In this document: in pieces, positions 49,718-59,795 of the stretch
Layout: each line of letters opens with the position of its first letter
Position numbering within the stretch: the stretch's first letter is position 1
Source of the DNA: Pseudomonadota bacterium
GTDB lineage: Bacteria > Pseudomonadota > Gammaproteobacteria > Steroidobacterales > Woeseiaceae
Assembly: GCA_022573655.1 (NCBI GenBank)
Contig: JACZTO010000001.1
Span: forward strand, 94,169 to 158,168
Direction of reading: 5' to 3'
DNA: 64,000 nucleotides
Notes under the pieces: generated by a model
Databases searched by the model: none
Seen by the model: only the letters and a program-made list of their open reading frames with translations
Told to the model about the DNA's origin: nothing
Translations under genes and position numbers: made by a program

Positions 49718-49745
49718 CTTGAAATTGGCGTTGTAGACCTCATCG
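49718..49745 (+). promoter_or_regulatory. Candidate sigma-32 heat-shock promoter of htpG
   Basis: CTTGAAA-N13-CCTCATCG, close to CTTGAAA-N11-16-CCCCATNT, ~33 bp upstream of the htpG GTG. Confidence 0.7.
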
Positions 49746-49777
49746 TGTGTCGATAATGATTGTCAGGAGATGACAGC

Positions 49778-51688
49778 GTGAGCGACAAGCGCGAAACCCT
49801 AGGATTCCAAACCGAAGTACGTCAGCTGTTACAGCTGATGATCCACTCAATGTACAGCAACAAGGAAATTTTCCTGCGTGAGCTGATATCCAATGCATCC
49901 GATGCGGCGGACAAATTGCGCTTCGAGGCTTTGGCTGCCCCGGAACTCCTGAGCGACGATACTGAGCTGGGTATCCGCATCGAGATTGACAAGGACAAGG
50001 GCTTGTTGTCTGTCTCCGACAACGGAACCGGCATGTCGCGGGATGAGCTGATTGATAATCTTGGCACTATTGCCAAATCAGGCACGGCCGAATTCCTCCA
50101 GCAGATGACCGGTGACAAGAAACACGATTCCAATCTTATCGGGAAATTCGGTGTCGGTTTTTACTCGGCTTTCATCGTTGCAGACAAAGTCGTTGTTGAA
50201 ACACGTCGCGCCGGCCTGGCGGCTGATGAGGCGGTGCGCTGGGAGTCGGACGGACAGGGTGAGTTCTCCATTGAGGGAATCGAACGTGAGGAGCGCGGTA
50301 CACGTGTTACGTTGCATCTAAAAACTGATGCGTCGGAATTCTCGGAGCCTTTTCGAATTGAGTCCTTGATTCGCAAGTACTCGGATCACATTGAATTCCC
50401 GGTATCACTACTTGCATCCGAATCGGGTGACGACGAAGCCAAAGTGATCAATTCGGCCACCGCTTTGTGGACGCGCTCGCGTAGCGACGTCTCAGACGAC
50501 GAATACAAAGAGTTTTATAAACACCTGTCGCATGACTTTGCCGATCCATTGTTGTGGAGTCACAATCGCGTTGAGGGTAAACGAGAATACACAAGCCTGC
50601 TTTTCATTCCTGGCTCGGCACCATTTGACCTCTGGAATCGCGACACACCTCGCGGCCTGAAGTTGTATGTGCAGCGGGTCTTTATCATGGATGATGCGGA
50701 GCAATTCTTGCCGCTGTACTTGCGATTCGTCAAGGGTGTGGTGGACTCATCAGACTTGCCGCTCAATATCTCGCGAGAAATGCTGCAGCAGAGCCCGGAC
50801 CTCATCGCGATGCGGAGTGCGCTGACACGGCGGGTCCTCGATATGTTGCAGAAAATCGCCATCAGCGATAAGGACAACTTCCAGAAATTTTGGGGCGAGT
50901 TCGGTCAGGTGCTGAAGGAAGGCGTGGTCGAAGACCATGCCAACAAGGACAAGTTAGCGAAACTGTTGCGTTTCGCGACGACACACAGCGGCACCGACAG
51001 TCAGGATCAGTCGCTGGCTGATGTTGTCGGAAGGGCGCGAAAGGGTCAGGACCAGATCTACTACATTCTGGCCGATAACTATGCAACAGCGGCGGCGAGC
51101 CCGCATCTTGAGCAGCTCAAAAAGCGTGGTATTGAGGTGTTGTTACTCACCGATCGCATTGACGCATGGCTGGCAGACGGGCTTGTGGAATACGACGGCA
51201 AGGCGCTGGTCGACGTCGCTCGTGGGGCGCTGGATTTGCCTGACGATGATGGGACTGATGCGCAAGACGCCGTCAGTGAGGAGCATGATCGCCTGCTTCA
51301 AAAAATACAGGGCGCGCTTGGTGACAGGGTCGCTGCGGTGAAAGTCAGTCGCAGGCTCGTGGATTCGCCAGCCTGCGTTGTGGCGGGAGACGATGACCTG
51401 AATCCCCAAATTCGCCGTATGTTGGAAGCAAGTGGTCAGACAGTACCGGATTCGAAGCCGATTCTGGAGATCAACGTGGACCACCCATTGGTAGCCAGTT
51501 TGTCTGCCGAAAGCGATGACGGGAGGTTCGGTGAGTTGTCCAGTATCATTCTGGATCATGCAATGTTAGCCGAGGGCGCACAGCTGGCAAATCCGGCAGA
51601 ATACGTGCAACGCATCAACAAGCTCTTGCTGGGTATCGAGCGAGGGGCTGACAAGAGTGAACAAGGTTCTGCAGAAAACAGGTCGTGA
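49778..51688 (+). CDS. htpG: Molecular chaperone HtpG (Hsp90)
   Basis: RETLGFQTEVRQLLQLMIHSMYSNKEIFLRELISNASDAADKLRFEAL; IGKFGVGFYSAFIVADKV; GTG start with AGGAG RBS. Confidence 0.98.
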   Translation: MSDKRETLGFQTEVRQLLQLMIHSMYSNKEIFLRELISNASDAADKLRFEALAAPELLSDDTELGIRIEIDKDKGLLSVSDNGTGMSRDELIDNLGTIAKSGTAEFLQQMTGDKKHDSNLIGKFGVGFYSAFIVADKVVVETRRAGLAADEAVRWESDGQGEFSIEGIEREERGTRVTLHLKTDASEFSEPFRIESLIRKYSDHIEFPVSLLASESGDDEAKVINSATALWTRSRSDVSDDEYKEFYKHLSHDFADPLLWSHNRVEGKREYTSLLFIPGSAPFDLWNRDTPRGLKLYVQRVFIMDDAEQFLPLYLRFVKGVVDSSDLPLNISREMLQQSPDLIAMRSALTRRVLDMLQKIAISDKDNFQKFWGEFGQVLKEGVVEDHANKDKLAKLLRFATTHSGTDSQDQSLADVVGRARKGQDQIYYILADNYATAAASPHLEQLKKRGIEVLLLTDRIDAWLADGLVEYDGKALVDVARGALDLPDDDGTDAQDAVSEEHDRLLQKIQGALGDRVAAVKVSRRLVDSPACVVAGDDDLNPQIRRMLEASGQTVPDSKPILEINVDHPLVASLSAESDDGRFGELSSIILDHAMLAEGAQLANPAEYVQRINKLLLGIERGADKSEQGSAENRS

Positions 51689-51700
51689 GGAAGCTGGACA

Positions 51701-52093
51701 ATGAGTCAATCCAAAGACGACGAGTTACGCCAAAAACTCGATTCGGAACAATACCAGGTAACACAGAACGCCGGCACTGAGCGTGCATTCAGCGGCAAAT
51801 ACGTCGACCACAAGTCTGACGGTACGTATAGATGCGTGTGCTGCGATGCGGCTTTGTTCAGTTCGGAGCACAAATACGATTCAGGCTCTGGTTGGCCAAG
51901 CTTTTGGCTGCCATTGGCCGGCGAGACTGTGCGCATTAACAATGATGTGAGTAACGGCATGGTACGACGCGAAGTTGTCTGCAAGAATTGCGATGCGCAT
52001 CTTGGGCACGTGTTCGAAGACGGTCCGCAACCAACGGGCCTGAGATACTGTATTAATTCTGCATCATTGGATTTTGAGGATTCAAGCGAATGA
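51701..52093 (+). CDS. msrB: Peptide-methionine (R)-S-oxide reductase
   Basis: [77 protein letters not shown]. Confidence 0.97.
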   Translation: MSQSKDDELRQKLDSEQYQVTQNAGTERAFSGKYVDHKSDGTYRCVCCDAALFSSEHKYDSGSGWPSFWLPLAGETVRINNDVSNGMVRREVVCKNCDAHLGHVFEDGPQPTGLRYCINSASLDFEDSSE

Positions 52094-52596
52094 AACGCGG
52101 CTATTTATTTCCCATCCTGATTGCGATTTTGGCTATGGCAGCGTGTGAACAAATGCCAGGAGAAGAGACGCAGATGGAAGCAGCAGTGCATGCCAATGCG
52201 ATGGCAGGCAACTGTCCTGCAGCCGATGAGTCGGGCAATATCACAATCGTGCCGGGCCTGACGGCCACGATAATTACGAATGGCTACGGTCGTGTGGCAA
52301 TTTCGCATGACTATGCTGATGTCCATACGACGTTGTGGTTGTACGACGAGGAAGCAACGGGCGGCCGCGGGACCGAAATCTGGACGTCAGGCGGTGCACA
52401 ACCCTTTCAGTTTCAGCTTGGCAAAGGACAGGTAATCAAAGGTTGGGATTTAGGCGTCCCCTGTATGCGAATTGGCGAGACTCGTGAACTGATAATCGAC
52501 CCGGAACTGGCCTATGGCGCCGCCGGCAAACCACCGGTACCACCCAATTCGCGGCTGTTGTTCAATATCGAGTTGATCCGGCTGGAGGCGCCTTGA
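52090..52596 (+). CDS. FKBP-type peptidyl-prolyl cis-trans isomerase, lipoprotein
   Basis: [11 protein letters not shown] lipobox-like; [59 protein letters not shown]. Confidence 0.9.
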   Translation: MKRGYLFPILIAILAMAACEQMPGEETQMEAAVHANAMAGNCPAADESGNITIVPGLTATIITNGYGRVAISHDYADVHTTLWLYDEEATGGRGTEIWTSGGAQPFQFQLGKGQVIKGWDLGVPCMRIGETRELIIDPELAYGAAGKPPVPPNSRLLFNIELIRLEAP

Positions 52597-52611
52597 AAAA
52601 GGTCTGGCTGT

Positions 52612-53487
52612 TTAGGGTTGAGCAGAGCGAAGTACGACATCAATGCGACGATTGAGGCTGCGGCCGTAACTCGTATTATTGTCAGCGAGCGGTTCGGACG
52701 ACCCGGCGCCGGTCACTATCGTTCGAGAAAGGTCAATTCCCCCGTGCTCTAAATAGTCGGCGACGGCATGTGCGCGCTGCAGGCTTAAGCGAAGATTCCA
52801 GGATTCCTCGCCCGATGCATCCGTATGGCCGGTTATCAATATTTCAGAATCGCGACAGGCATTAGCGAGCGCGACAATTCTCTCGAGTGCCGGATATGCG
52901 GAGCTCCGAAATACCGCGCTCGATTTCTCAAAGCGAATGGGTCCGGCTGTGAATTGACCAAGAGCCTGGTTACAACTGTCGGCAAGACGAAAATCGTTCG
53001 GGACTGTCAGCATGTCTGTACTCAGATTGACGTTGTCCGGTAACGACTGTCGCAAGTCCAGAAGGCGGTTGAGCCAAGCGGATTGATCTTCGGTGACACC
53101 ACGAATAACCAATGCATCGCGCGAAAGTACGGCATGTGCCGATAGCGTCCCGGCCAATGCGTAAAGTACCTGGATGCTGCTGTCGGCCCAGAAGTCTGGT
53201 AGCAGCGTAAACGGCTCAAGTGTTGTGGCAACCACACGGTTCGGGTAGCTGTCGGCCGCGGCTTGTAACAGGTCCTCTTCGTGCTGGCTGGACACGGTGT
53301 GTCCGGCGAGCCGGAGTTCTCCGCGTAGCCAGAATATTTCGAAACGCGGAAGATCGCTTTGGACTGGTTGTGATTGCGGCGGCTCGCCCGGATGGCCAGA
53401 ATCAAGAAACGGAGCGACAACCAGCCTGCATGCGAGAAATAGTGCGGCAGCGGTAATATAAGTACTAACCGCTGGTGTGTTGATCAC
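52612..53487 (-). CDS. OmpA-family C-terminal domain protein
   Basis: ALERIVALANACRDSEILITGHTDASGEESWNLRLSLQRAHAVADYLEHGGIDLSRTIVTGAGSSEPLADNNTSYGRSLNRRIDVVL. Confidence 0.9.
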   Translation of the reverse strand: MINTPAVSTYITAAALFLACRLVVAPFLDSGHPGEPPQSQPVQSDLPRFEIFWLRGELRLAGHTVSSQHEEDLLQAAADSYPNRVVATTLEPFTLLPDFWADSSIQVLYALAGTLSAHAVLSRDALVIRGVTEDQSAWLNRLLDLRQSLPDNVNLSTDMLTVPNDFRLADSCNQALGQFTAGPIRFEKSSAVFRSSAYPALERIVALANACRDSEILITGHTDASGEESWNLRLSLQRAHAVADYLEHGGIDLSRTIVTGAGSSEPLADNNTSYGRSLNRRIDVVLRSAQP

Positions 53488-54430
53488 GCAACTCCCGAGC
53501 CTGTCCTATCCAGTCCTCGCGATAGATACGGCTGCGAAAGCCCTTGAGGCGCTGTGCCACACGGTCGATTTCGTACTCGCTCATTTCGGCGATCTGTTCA
53601 AAGCGAAAGATACCCATTTCATTGAGCGTTTTTTCAATGGCCGGACCGATGCCTTTAATCTCTTGTAGATTGTCAGGCGCGTTGCCATCGTCGTGCAGCT
53701 CATCCTCGTCTGCGACATTGTCCGCTGCCACGAGATCGTCCTCGTCCTGCAGCTCGTCGACCGACTCATCGTCTTCGATTTCATGGGCATCGTTGGACGC
53801 GCCACCGCCATTGGCCAACGAAACGGGGTCATCGACGGGTGCCATGTGTGTTGGCTCAGTGCTGCTGGCGGCCTCGAGTTCAAGAATTCGTGTGCGTGTG
53901 ATTTCCAGGTCAGCCTCGAGTTGCTCTGCCTCTTCATTGCGCGCCCTGAATCGCTCGATCAATGGCGGCAAGCGGTTCTGCCAGTTTTCGAGTTCGCGGC
54001 CCAGTTTTTCAATCCTTTCGTCCTTCGCGATGTCGTCAGCGGTTTGGTCACCGGTCGCGGGCCTGTCTGTTTGCAGTTGATCTCGTTCGGTGATGGCTGT
54101 TTCAAGAGCGCTGCGAATTTCCTTGATCTCGCGCTGCAGTTCATCACGTTTTGCAAAGGCTTCCTGCACCGCCTCGGATAATTCTTTTGCTCGATTCTTG
54201 GCATCGGTGTTGGAAATCTGGAACTGATTCACTTGTTCCATCAGTTCCTTGTTTTGTTTGACGAGACGTTCGTGCTCATTGCGTTGTGCCTCGATCTGCT
54301 CCTGCCATCCTGCACTCACTGCGGCTTTTTCATCCGCGGATCGGTGCCCACGTAGTATCCACCCGATGACGATACCAATGAAGGCCATTGCGGCCAGTGC
54401 TGCGATTTCTATGACGGTGATTTCAGGCAT
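53465..54430 (-). CDS. Membrane-anchored coiled-coil protein with C-terminal helix-hairpin-helix-like domain
   Basis: N-terminal TM, long coiled coil, acidic linker, DNLQEIKGIGPAIEKTLNEMGIFRFEQIAEMSEYEIDRVAQRLKGF. Confidence 0.8.
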   Translation of the reverse strand: MPEITVIEIAALAAMAFIGIVIGWILRGHRSADEKAAVSAGWQEQIEAQRNEHERLVKQNKELMEQVNQFQISNTDAKNRAKELSEAVQEAFAKRDELQREIKEIRSALETAITERDQLQTDRPATGDQTADDIAKDERIEKLGRELENWQNRLPPLIERFRARNEEAEQLEADLEITRTRILELEAASSTEPTHMAPVDDPVSLANGGGASNDAHEIEDDESVDELQDEDDLVAADNVADEDELHDDGNAPDNLQEIKGIGPAIEKTLNEMGIFRFEQIAEMSEYEIDRVAQRLKGFRSRIYREDWIGQARELRDQHTSG

Positions 54431-54460
54431 TCAAAATTCCCATTGGTTGCATTATCAGGT

Positions 54461-55678
54461 TCAGGAGGCGAGTTGCACCTTCTCCATTGTGGCGATAACT
54501 GCGCTGATTTGCTGCACGGCCCAGTCAATCTCGGCTTTGTTGATAACCAGCGGAGGAGCTAGCCGGACAACTGTCTCATGCGTTTCCTTGCTAAGGAGTC
54601 CGCGCGACATCAGTGCTTCGCATATCGATCGGGCGCTGGTAAGAGATGGATCGATTTCGACTCCTATGAATAGCCCTTTGCCGCGAATGTCGCTTATCAA
54701 CGGGCTGTCGATGTCGCGCAGCTGCTGCAACAAATAGTCACCCATCTCCGCACTTCTCGCTGCGAGATCGTCCTCAACGATAATATTCAACGCCTCAAGT
54801 CCAATAGCCGCGCCCAGCGGATTGCCGCCGAAAGTGCTGCCGTGATCGCCGGGAGTAAACACCTCCATAACTTCACGCCGTGCGAGAAACATTGACACGG
54901 GCATAATTCCACCGCCGAGCGCCTTGCCGAGAATCAGTCCATCAGGGACCACGCCATCGTGATCAGATGCGAGAAACTTGCCCGTGCGCCCGAGTCCGGT
55001 CTGGATCTCATCACAGATAAGCAAGACGTTGTGCTCGCGGCAAAGATCTGCGGCGGCACTCAGGTAGCCCTCTGGTGGCACGACGATACCGCCCTCACCT
55101 TGAATCGGCTCCACGATAAATGCCGCGGTATTGACGTTAATTGCAGCTCGCAAGGCTTCGATATTGCCGTAGTCGACGATACGGAAGCCCGGCGGAAACG
55201 GTCCGAAGCCCTCCTGGTATTGCGCTTCGTCAGACATTGCTACGGCAGCAATAGTGCGGCCGTGAAAGTTGCCGCTGCAGCAAATGATCTCGGCCTGATT
55301 GTCTGCAACGCCTTTGACGGTGTATGCCCACTTGCGTGCGGCCTTGATGGCTGTTTCGACAGCCTCGGCGCCGGTGTTCATCGGCATAGCCATGTCTTGC
55401 CCTGTCAGTTTGCAGGCAAGCTCAAGAAAGGGCCCGAGTTTGTCGGTGTAAAACGCGCGCGAGACGATCGTCAGCGTTGCTACCTGTTCCCTGACAACGG
55501 CGACAAGTCGCGGATGGGCGTGACCATGACTGACCGCGGAATAGGCGCTCATCATATCCAGGTATTTCTTACCGTTCTCGTCCCACACGAAAACACCTTC
55601 GCCGCGCGTCAGTACAACGGGCAGTGGGTGATAATTGTGTGCGCAATACTGCGCTTCGAGGCTCATACTGGCACTCAT
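54461..55678 (-). CDS. rocD: Ornithine--oxo-acid transaminase
   Basis: YCAHNYHPLPVVLTRGEGVFVWDENGKKYLDMMSAYSAVSHGHAHPRLV; CDEIQTGLGRTGKFLASDHDGVVPDGLILGKALGGG. Confidence 0.93.
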   Translation of the reverse strand: MSASMSLEAQYCAHNYHPLPVVLTRGEGVFVWDENGKKYLDMMSAYSAVSHGHAHPRLVAVVREQVATLTIVSRAFYTDKLGPFLELACKLTGQDMAMPMNTGAEAVETAIKAARKWAYTVKGVADNQAEIICCSGNFHGRTIAAVAMSDEAQYQEGFGPFPPGFRIVDYGNIEALRAAINVNTAAFIVEPIQGEGGIVVPPEGYLSAAADLCREHNVLLICDEIQTGLGRTGKFLASDHDGVVPDGLILGKALGGGIMPVSMFLARREVMEVFTPGDHGSTFGGNPLGAAIGLEALNIIVEDDLAARSAEMGDYLLQQLRDIDSPLISDIRGKGLFIGVEIDPSLTSARSICEALMSRGLLSKETHETVVRLAPPLVINKAEIDWAVQQISAVIATMEKVQLAS

Positions 55679-55783
55679 AACTTCACCGTTAGTTTTCCGT
55701 TCGCCCCGCTCAGCGGAGCCGGTATTGCCTAAGGTCATAATTTTACAGCAGTATCAACGAAACTCGCTACCCCGAGGACACCA

Positions 55784-56440
55784 ATGTCAAATGCACCTCA
55801 AGTGAGCAAGCTATTCATCGATGGGCCGGCTGGGCAATTGGAGGCTGTATTGGAGGTAGCGGCGCAGCAGGTCCCCGCTGGAAATGTCGTTGTTTGTCAT
55901 CCACACCCGCAGCAAGGTGGCAACCTGAATAACAAAGTCACGTACACGCTCGCGAGAGCCTTTTTGCGCCTGGGATTCACCGCTTTGCGCTTCAATTTCC
56001 GTGGCACAGGGAAAAGTGAGGGTGAGTTCGACAACGGTGTTGGTGAGTTGAATGATGCCCTGACGGCAATCGAGTGGATGCGCAACAAACACCGCCAGGA
56101 ACCCCTCTGGGTTGCAGGCTTTTCATTTGGCGCAGCGATTGCGGTCAAGGCGGCGGCAGTTACATCGGTTGACGGGCTGATCAGTGTTGCGCCGGCCATA
56201 AGCCGAGTTAACGAAAATAGAATGGACGCGGAGTTACAAGTGCAGCCCGATTGTCCATGGCTCATTGTGCAGGGTGATCAGGACGAACTCGTCGACGTTG
56301 AAGAGACGATAGAGTGGGTGAATAGTCTGGAGCCCGGGCCGGAATTATTAATTATTCCCGGTGGTGAACACTTCTTTCACGGTCGTTTGATCGATTTGCG
56401 CGAGTCGGTTATGGAATTTGTATTGGCCGCAGGAACTTGA
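55784..56440 (+). CDS. Alpha/beta hydrolase
   Basis: VVVCHPHPQQGGNLNNKVTYTLARAFLRLGFTALRFNFRGTGKSEGEFDNG; GFSFGAAIAVKAA; PGGEHFFHGRL. Confidence 0.9.
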   Translation: MSNAPQVSKLFIDGPAGQLEAVLEVAAQQVPAGNVVVCHPHPQQGGNLNNKVTYTLARAFLRLGFTALRFNFRGTGKSEGEFDNGVGELNDALTAIEWMRNKHRQEPLWVAGFSFGAAIAVKAAAVTSVDGLISVAPAISRVNENRMDAELQVQPDCPWLIVQGDQDELVDVEETIEWVNSLEPGPELLIIPGGEHFFHGRLIDLRESVMEFVLAAGT

Positions 56441-56452
56441 AACCGCAGATGC

Positions 56453-56479
56453 AAAAAAGCCGGACCCAGTCCGGTTCTT
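56453..56479 (+). terminator. Intrinsic terminator
   Basis: A6-g-CCGGAC-cca-GTCCGG-TTCTT hairpin (stem 56460-56465/56469-56474), just after the hydrolase gene. Confidence 0.7.
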
Positions 56480-56537
56480 GAGCTGTACATGAAGACCTGC
56501 AGGCCAAACCGCATTCGCGGCTAACTCGGCTTCTGCC

Positions 56538-56858
56538 TCATACCATATCTTTCAGGCCTTTCAGCGCAGAAACTTTGACAACTCTTGTCGCAGGCTTGGC
56601 CTTGAACATCATTTCTTCGCCCGTGAACGGGTTTGTACCCATGCGAGCTTCGCGCGCCGGCTTATTCACAACACGCATTTTCAAAAGGCCAGGAACGGTA
56701 AAAATTCCTGCCGCGTTCCTGCCACCAAGGTTTTCCTTGATCTGGCCGTTAAGTGATTCGAATACTGCCGCTACATCCTTGCGAGCCAGACCTGTGTCGT
56801 CGACAATCTTTGCGTAAATTTCAGACTTGGTCGGTGGCTTTTTAGTATTTGCTGCCAT
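56538..56858 (-). CDS. HU/IHF-family histone-like DNA-binding protein
   Basis: PTKSEIYAKIVDDTGLARKDVAAVFESLNGQIKENLGGRNAAGIFTVPGLLKMRVVNKPAREARMGTNPFTGEEMMFKAKPATRVVKVSALKGLKDMV. Confidence 0.9.
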   Translation of the reverse strand: MAANTKKPPTKSEIYAKIVDDTGLARKDVAAVFESLNGQIKENLGGRNAAGIFTVPGLLKMRVVNKPAREARMGTNPFTGEEMMFKAKPATRVVKVSALKGLKDMV

Positions 56859-56968
56859 GAAAAACTGACTCCTCAGAAAAACAAAAGTGGGCTAACGTCC
56901 AATTGGAAAGCAGCGCGACGATACCACACTATTCAGGCCAGATACGCACTGCTCTGCAGCGAAGACAA

Positions 56969-57451
56969 TCAATCCGTATAAAATTGTTTCTTGAAGCGTA
57001 CGTTCGTTGGCAAAATGACACCTTCTGGTTTCACACTGATGTCAAATATCAGCCATTCTCTGTTCGCGACGGGTGTCTCGCCAATATAATAAATCGCGGC
57101 GGTAGGTCCCGCCTCGTCAATGCGTCTCATTGTGACGTTCTTCAGCTGGCTGGTCAGATTTACAGTCTTGACTTTTATTTCCGCGGGGACTGGCAGATTG
57201 TCTTCTTTTCGGATGACGGAAACATTGAGCATCGCGCGATCCTTGCTGCGCACAATGTTGTACTCACGCGCAACTAAAGGAGGTAGCTGGTCGGTAGACT
57301 GCGCGCTAAAGTGGACGATGTGGTCGCCGATGTCTGCCGAAGAGGCGCCAGCCGGAAGAGCTTCCGGCACCTCGGTCGGGCCTCCAGCGCCACCGCAGGC
57401 TGCAAGCAAACCGAGTAGTGACACAGAAACCAATGCTGCTCTGAGAATCAT
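56969..57451 (-). CDS. DUF4426-like lipoprotein
   Basis: LLAACGGAGG lipobox-like; HIVHFSAQSTDQLPPLVAREYNIVRSKDRAMLNVSVIRKEDNLPVPAEIKVKTVNLTSQ. Confidence 0.8.
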   Translation of the reverse strand: MILRAALVSVSLLGLLAACGGAGGPTEVPEALPAGASSADIGDHIVHFSAQSTDQLPPLVAREYNIVRSKDRAMLNVSVIRKEDNLPVPAEIKVKTVNLTSQLKNVTMRRIDEAGPTAAIYYIGETPVANREWLIFDISVKPEGVILPTNVRFKKQFYTD

Positions 57452-57597
57452 GATACGAGCCCCTTTTGACTCTCACTATAAACCATTACCGGCGGATGAG
57501 GAATTGCTTGTGTCGATGGGATTGGCCGCGCAACAGTTCAATTGCTGACGGTGCAATCCTTGAAAATTCAGCGATCAGCTTTATAACGGCAATGGCG

Positions 57598-58158
57598 CTA
57601 AATCCCTATTGGCTTGAACCCATTCACGACAATCGTAACCGCTATCAGCAGGATGATCGCAAATATTGGCGAAATATCGAACCCACCCATCGCTGGAATC
57701 AGGCGCCTGATAGGTCGCAAAACCGGCTCGGTCAAGGTCGTGATTATTGTCGTTGCCGGATTGTAGCTACCAGGCGAAATCCAGCTCAGGACGATGCGAA
57801 TGAAAATGGCGTAAACGAATAAGTACACCGACAGTACAGTCAGTTTGACGAGCGCAGTAACAGCGATCGGACCCATGGCGGCTGAGGTTTTCAGGATCAG
57901 CAGTAAGAGTACGATCGTCAAATACTGAACAACAAAGGCGACCAATATCGTCGCTGTATCCAAACGACCAAAGGATGGCACGATGCGCCGTACCGGGATA
58001 ACCAACGGTGATGTTATACGCAGAATGCCCTGCGCCAACGGATTGCGAAAATCCGCGCGCAACCACGGCATCCAGAAGCGTAACATCAGAACCAGCAGAT
58101 ACAGGCTTGTCACGGCATTGATAATGAAGACTAGGGCTAACGAAAGATTTGCTGGCAT
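57598..58158 (-). CDS. YggT family membrane protein
   Basis: Two YggT-type repeats: YLLVLMLRFWMPWLRADFRNPLAQGILRITSPLVIPVRRIVPS and IRIVLSWISPGSYNPATTIITTLTEPVLRPIRRLIPAMGGFDISPIFAIILL. Confidence 0.95.
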   Translation of the reverse strand: MPANLSLALVFIINAVTSLYLLVLMLRFWMPWLRADFRNPLAQGILRITSPLVIPVRRIVPSFGRLDTATILVAFVVQYLTIVLLLLILKTSAAMGPIAVTALVKLTVLSVYLFVYAIFIRIVLSWISPGSYNPATTIITTLTEPVLRPIRRLIPAMGGFDISPIFAIILLIAVTIVVNGFKPIGI

Positions 58159-58161
58159 TGA

Positions 58162-59001
58162 TCAGTCCTGGTTGGCTTGATGAGTTGTGTTGGCGAGATC
58201 TTGCGCGCGATCACGTGCAGCGGTCAGCGCGGTGTTGAAGATATCACGAACACCCTGACTCTCGAGGCTGTCGAGTGCGGCGGCAGTCGTGCCACCCGGC
58301 GATCGAACCCGGGCAATCAGGGTTTCCATGGTTGCATCTGAACTTGCCGCCAGTGCCGCCGCGCCGCGCGCGGTCTCGAGGGCCAGTTGCCGCGCAACAT
58401 TTTCATCAAGCCCGAGGTCCTGGCCAGTTTTCGCAAGCATGTCGATGAGCAGGTAAAAGTATGCAGGCCCACTACCGGAAATCGCCGTGACCACATCTAT
58501 GTCGGCTTCAGTGGGTACCTGGACCACAGCACCAACAGCGGACATGATGTTGCAGGCAGCCGCCAGCTGGCGTTGCGTCGTTTTTTTGTTCGCGAAGATA
58601 CCTGAAATGCCCTGACGCAAGAGTGCAGGTTGATTGGGCATGATGCGCACTACGGCCAAACCGCCGCCGAGCCAGTCATCGATATCTGTGCTGCGGATTC
58701 CGGCTGCAACCGAGATAATCAACGCTCTTGTTGCTTGAATCGTGCTGGCGAGTTGTCGACATACAGAGGCGAGCACCTGCGGTTTGACCGCAAGCACCAC
58801 AATTTCGGCCGCGCCAACCACGTCGTTATTGTCTTCGCTGACAATGACACCGGGCAAGTCGCGCGACAGGGCGTCACGCTGTTTTGCCAGCGGCTCGGCA
58901 ATCAAGATTTTTCCTGCCTTGTAATCGCCAGCTATCATTCCCGCAACAATTGCGCGGGTCATATTGCCGCCACCAACAAACGCGACTTTTTGGTATTTCA
59001 T
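58162..59001 (-). CDS. proC: Pyrroline-5-carboxylate reductase
   Basis: MKYQKVAFVGGGNMTRAIVAGMI; VRIMPNQPALLRQGISGIFANK; AISGSGPAYFYLLIDML; VRSPGGTTAAALDSLE. Confidence 0.96.
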   Translation of the reverse strand: MKYQKVAFVGGGNMTRAIVAGMIAGDYKAGKILIAEPLAKQRDALSRDLPGVIVSEDNNDVVGAAEIVVLAVKPQVLASVCRQLASTIQATRALIISVAAGIRSTDIDDWLGGGLAVVRIMPNQPALLRQGISGIFANKKTTQRQLAAACNIMSAVGAVVQVPTEADIDVVTAISGSGPAYFYLLIDMLAKTGQDLGLDENVARQLALETARGAAALAASSDATMETLIARVRSPGGTTAAALDSLESQGVRDIFNTALTAARDRAQDLANTTHQANQD

Positions 59002-59024
59002 CCGTTCGTCCTTCAGCCGTTTTC

Positions 59025-59711
59025 TCAACCGGTCCTTTTGCCAAACAACGCGCTGCCGATGCGTACAATCGTTGCGCCCTCGTGAATCGCGGCGCGGTAG
59101 TCGCCACTCATTCCCATTGACAAGGTGTCCGTGTCTATTCCGTCAGCACGCAAAGCATCCGCCATCTCCCTGAGTCTTGCAAAAGGTAATCGTTGTGCAG
59201 CGAAATCAGACCGGAGGACAGGCAGGCACATCAGTCCACGTAGCTTGAGATTCGGCAACTCGGAACAGGCAACAGCAAGCCTTGGGAGTTCGGCAACTGT
59301 AATGCCTGACTTGCCGTCATCGTCGTCAACGTTGATCTGCAGGCAAATATTCAAATGTCCGAGATCCTTCGGCCGCTGTCGGCTGAGACGTTCGGCAGTT
59401 TTTAGTTTGTCGATGGTGTGAACCCAGTCAAAGTTCTCAGCGACGACTCGTGTTTTATTGTTCTGCAGGTGCCCGATAAAGTGCCAGATCAGATCGTCAG
59501 CGACGGTCTGGTTGATTTTTTGCAGGCCCTCCTGAACGAAATTCTCGCCGAAGTCACGTTGTCCCGCGGCGGCAGCCGCGAGAATCTTGTCCAGGGGCTG
59601 TTTCTTGCTCACCGCGAGCAATTTGACGGCGTCCCGGGGGTAACCGGCCTCGACCGCCGTATCAGCCAGGGAATCGTGGATTAAGGCTAGGTTTTCCGTG
59701 ACTCCAATCAC
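59025..59711 (-). CDS. YggS family PLP-binding protein
   Basis: VKLLAVSKKQPLDKILAAAAAGQRDFGENFVQEGLQKI; WHFIGHLQNNKTRVVAENFDWVHTIDKLKTAERLS; LSMGMSGDYRAAIHEGATIVRIGSALFG. Confidence 0.95.
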   Translation of the reverse strand: MIGVTENLALIHDSLADTAVEAGYPRDAVKLLAVSKKQPLDKILAAAAAGQRDFGENFVQEGLQKINQTVADDLIWHFIGHLQNNKTRVVAENFDWVHTIDKLKTAERLSRQRPKDLGHLNICLQINVDDDDGKSGITVAELPRLAVACSELPNLKLRGLMCLPVLRSDFAAQRLPFARLREMADALRADGIDTDTLSMGMSGDYRAAIHEGATIVRIGSALFGKRTG

Positions 59712-59795
59712 GTTTTAGTCCAATTGCTTCGCTATACTAGGCCCACTTCGTTCCGGGTTATGGTAAGTCCGGGATGTTATCCGAGAGGGAGAGAT

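Noticed and set aside
54959-55732. 257-aa plus-strand ORF antisense to rocD
   Set aside because: Lies wholly opposite a clearly recognised aminotransferase and its translation shows no coherent domain; a shadow ORF.
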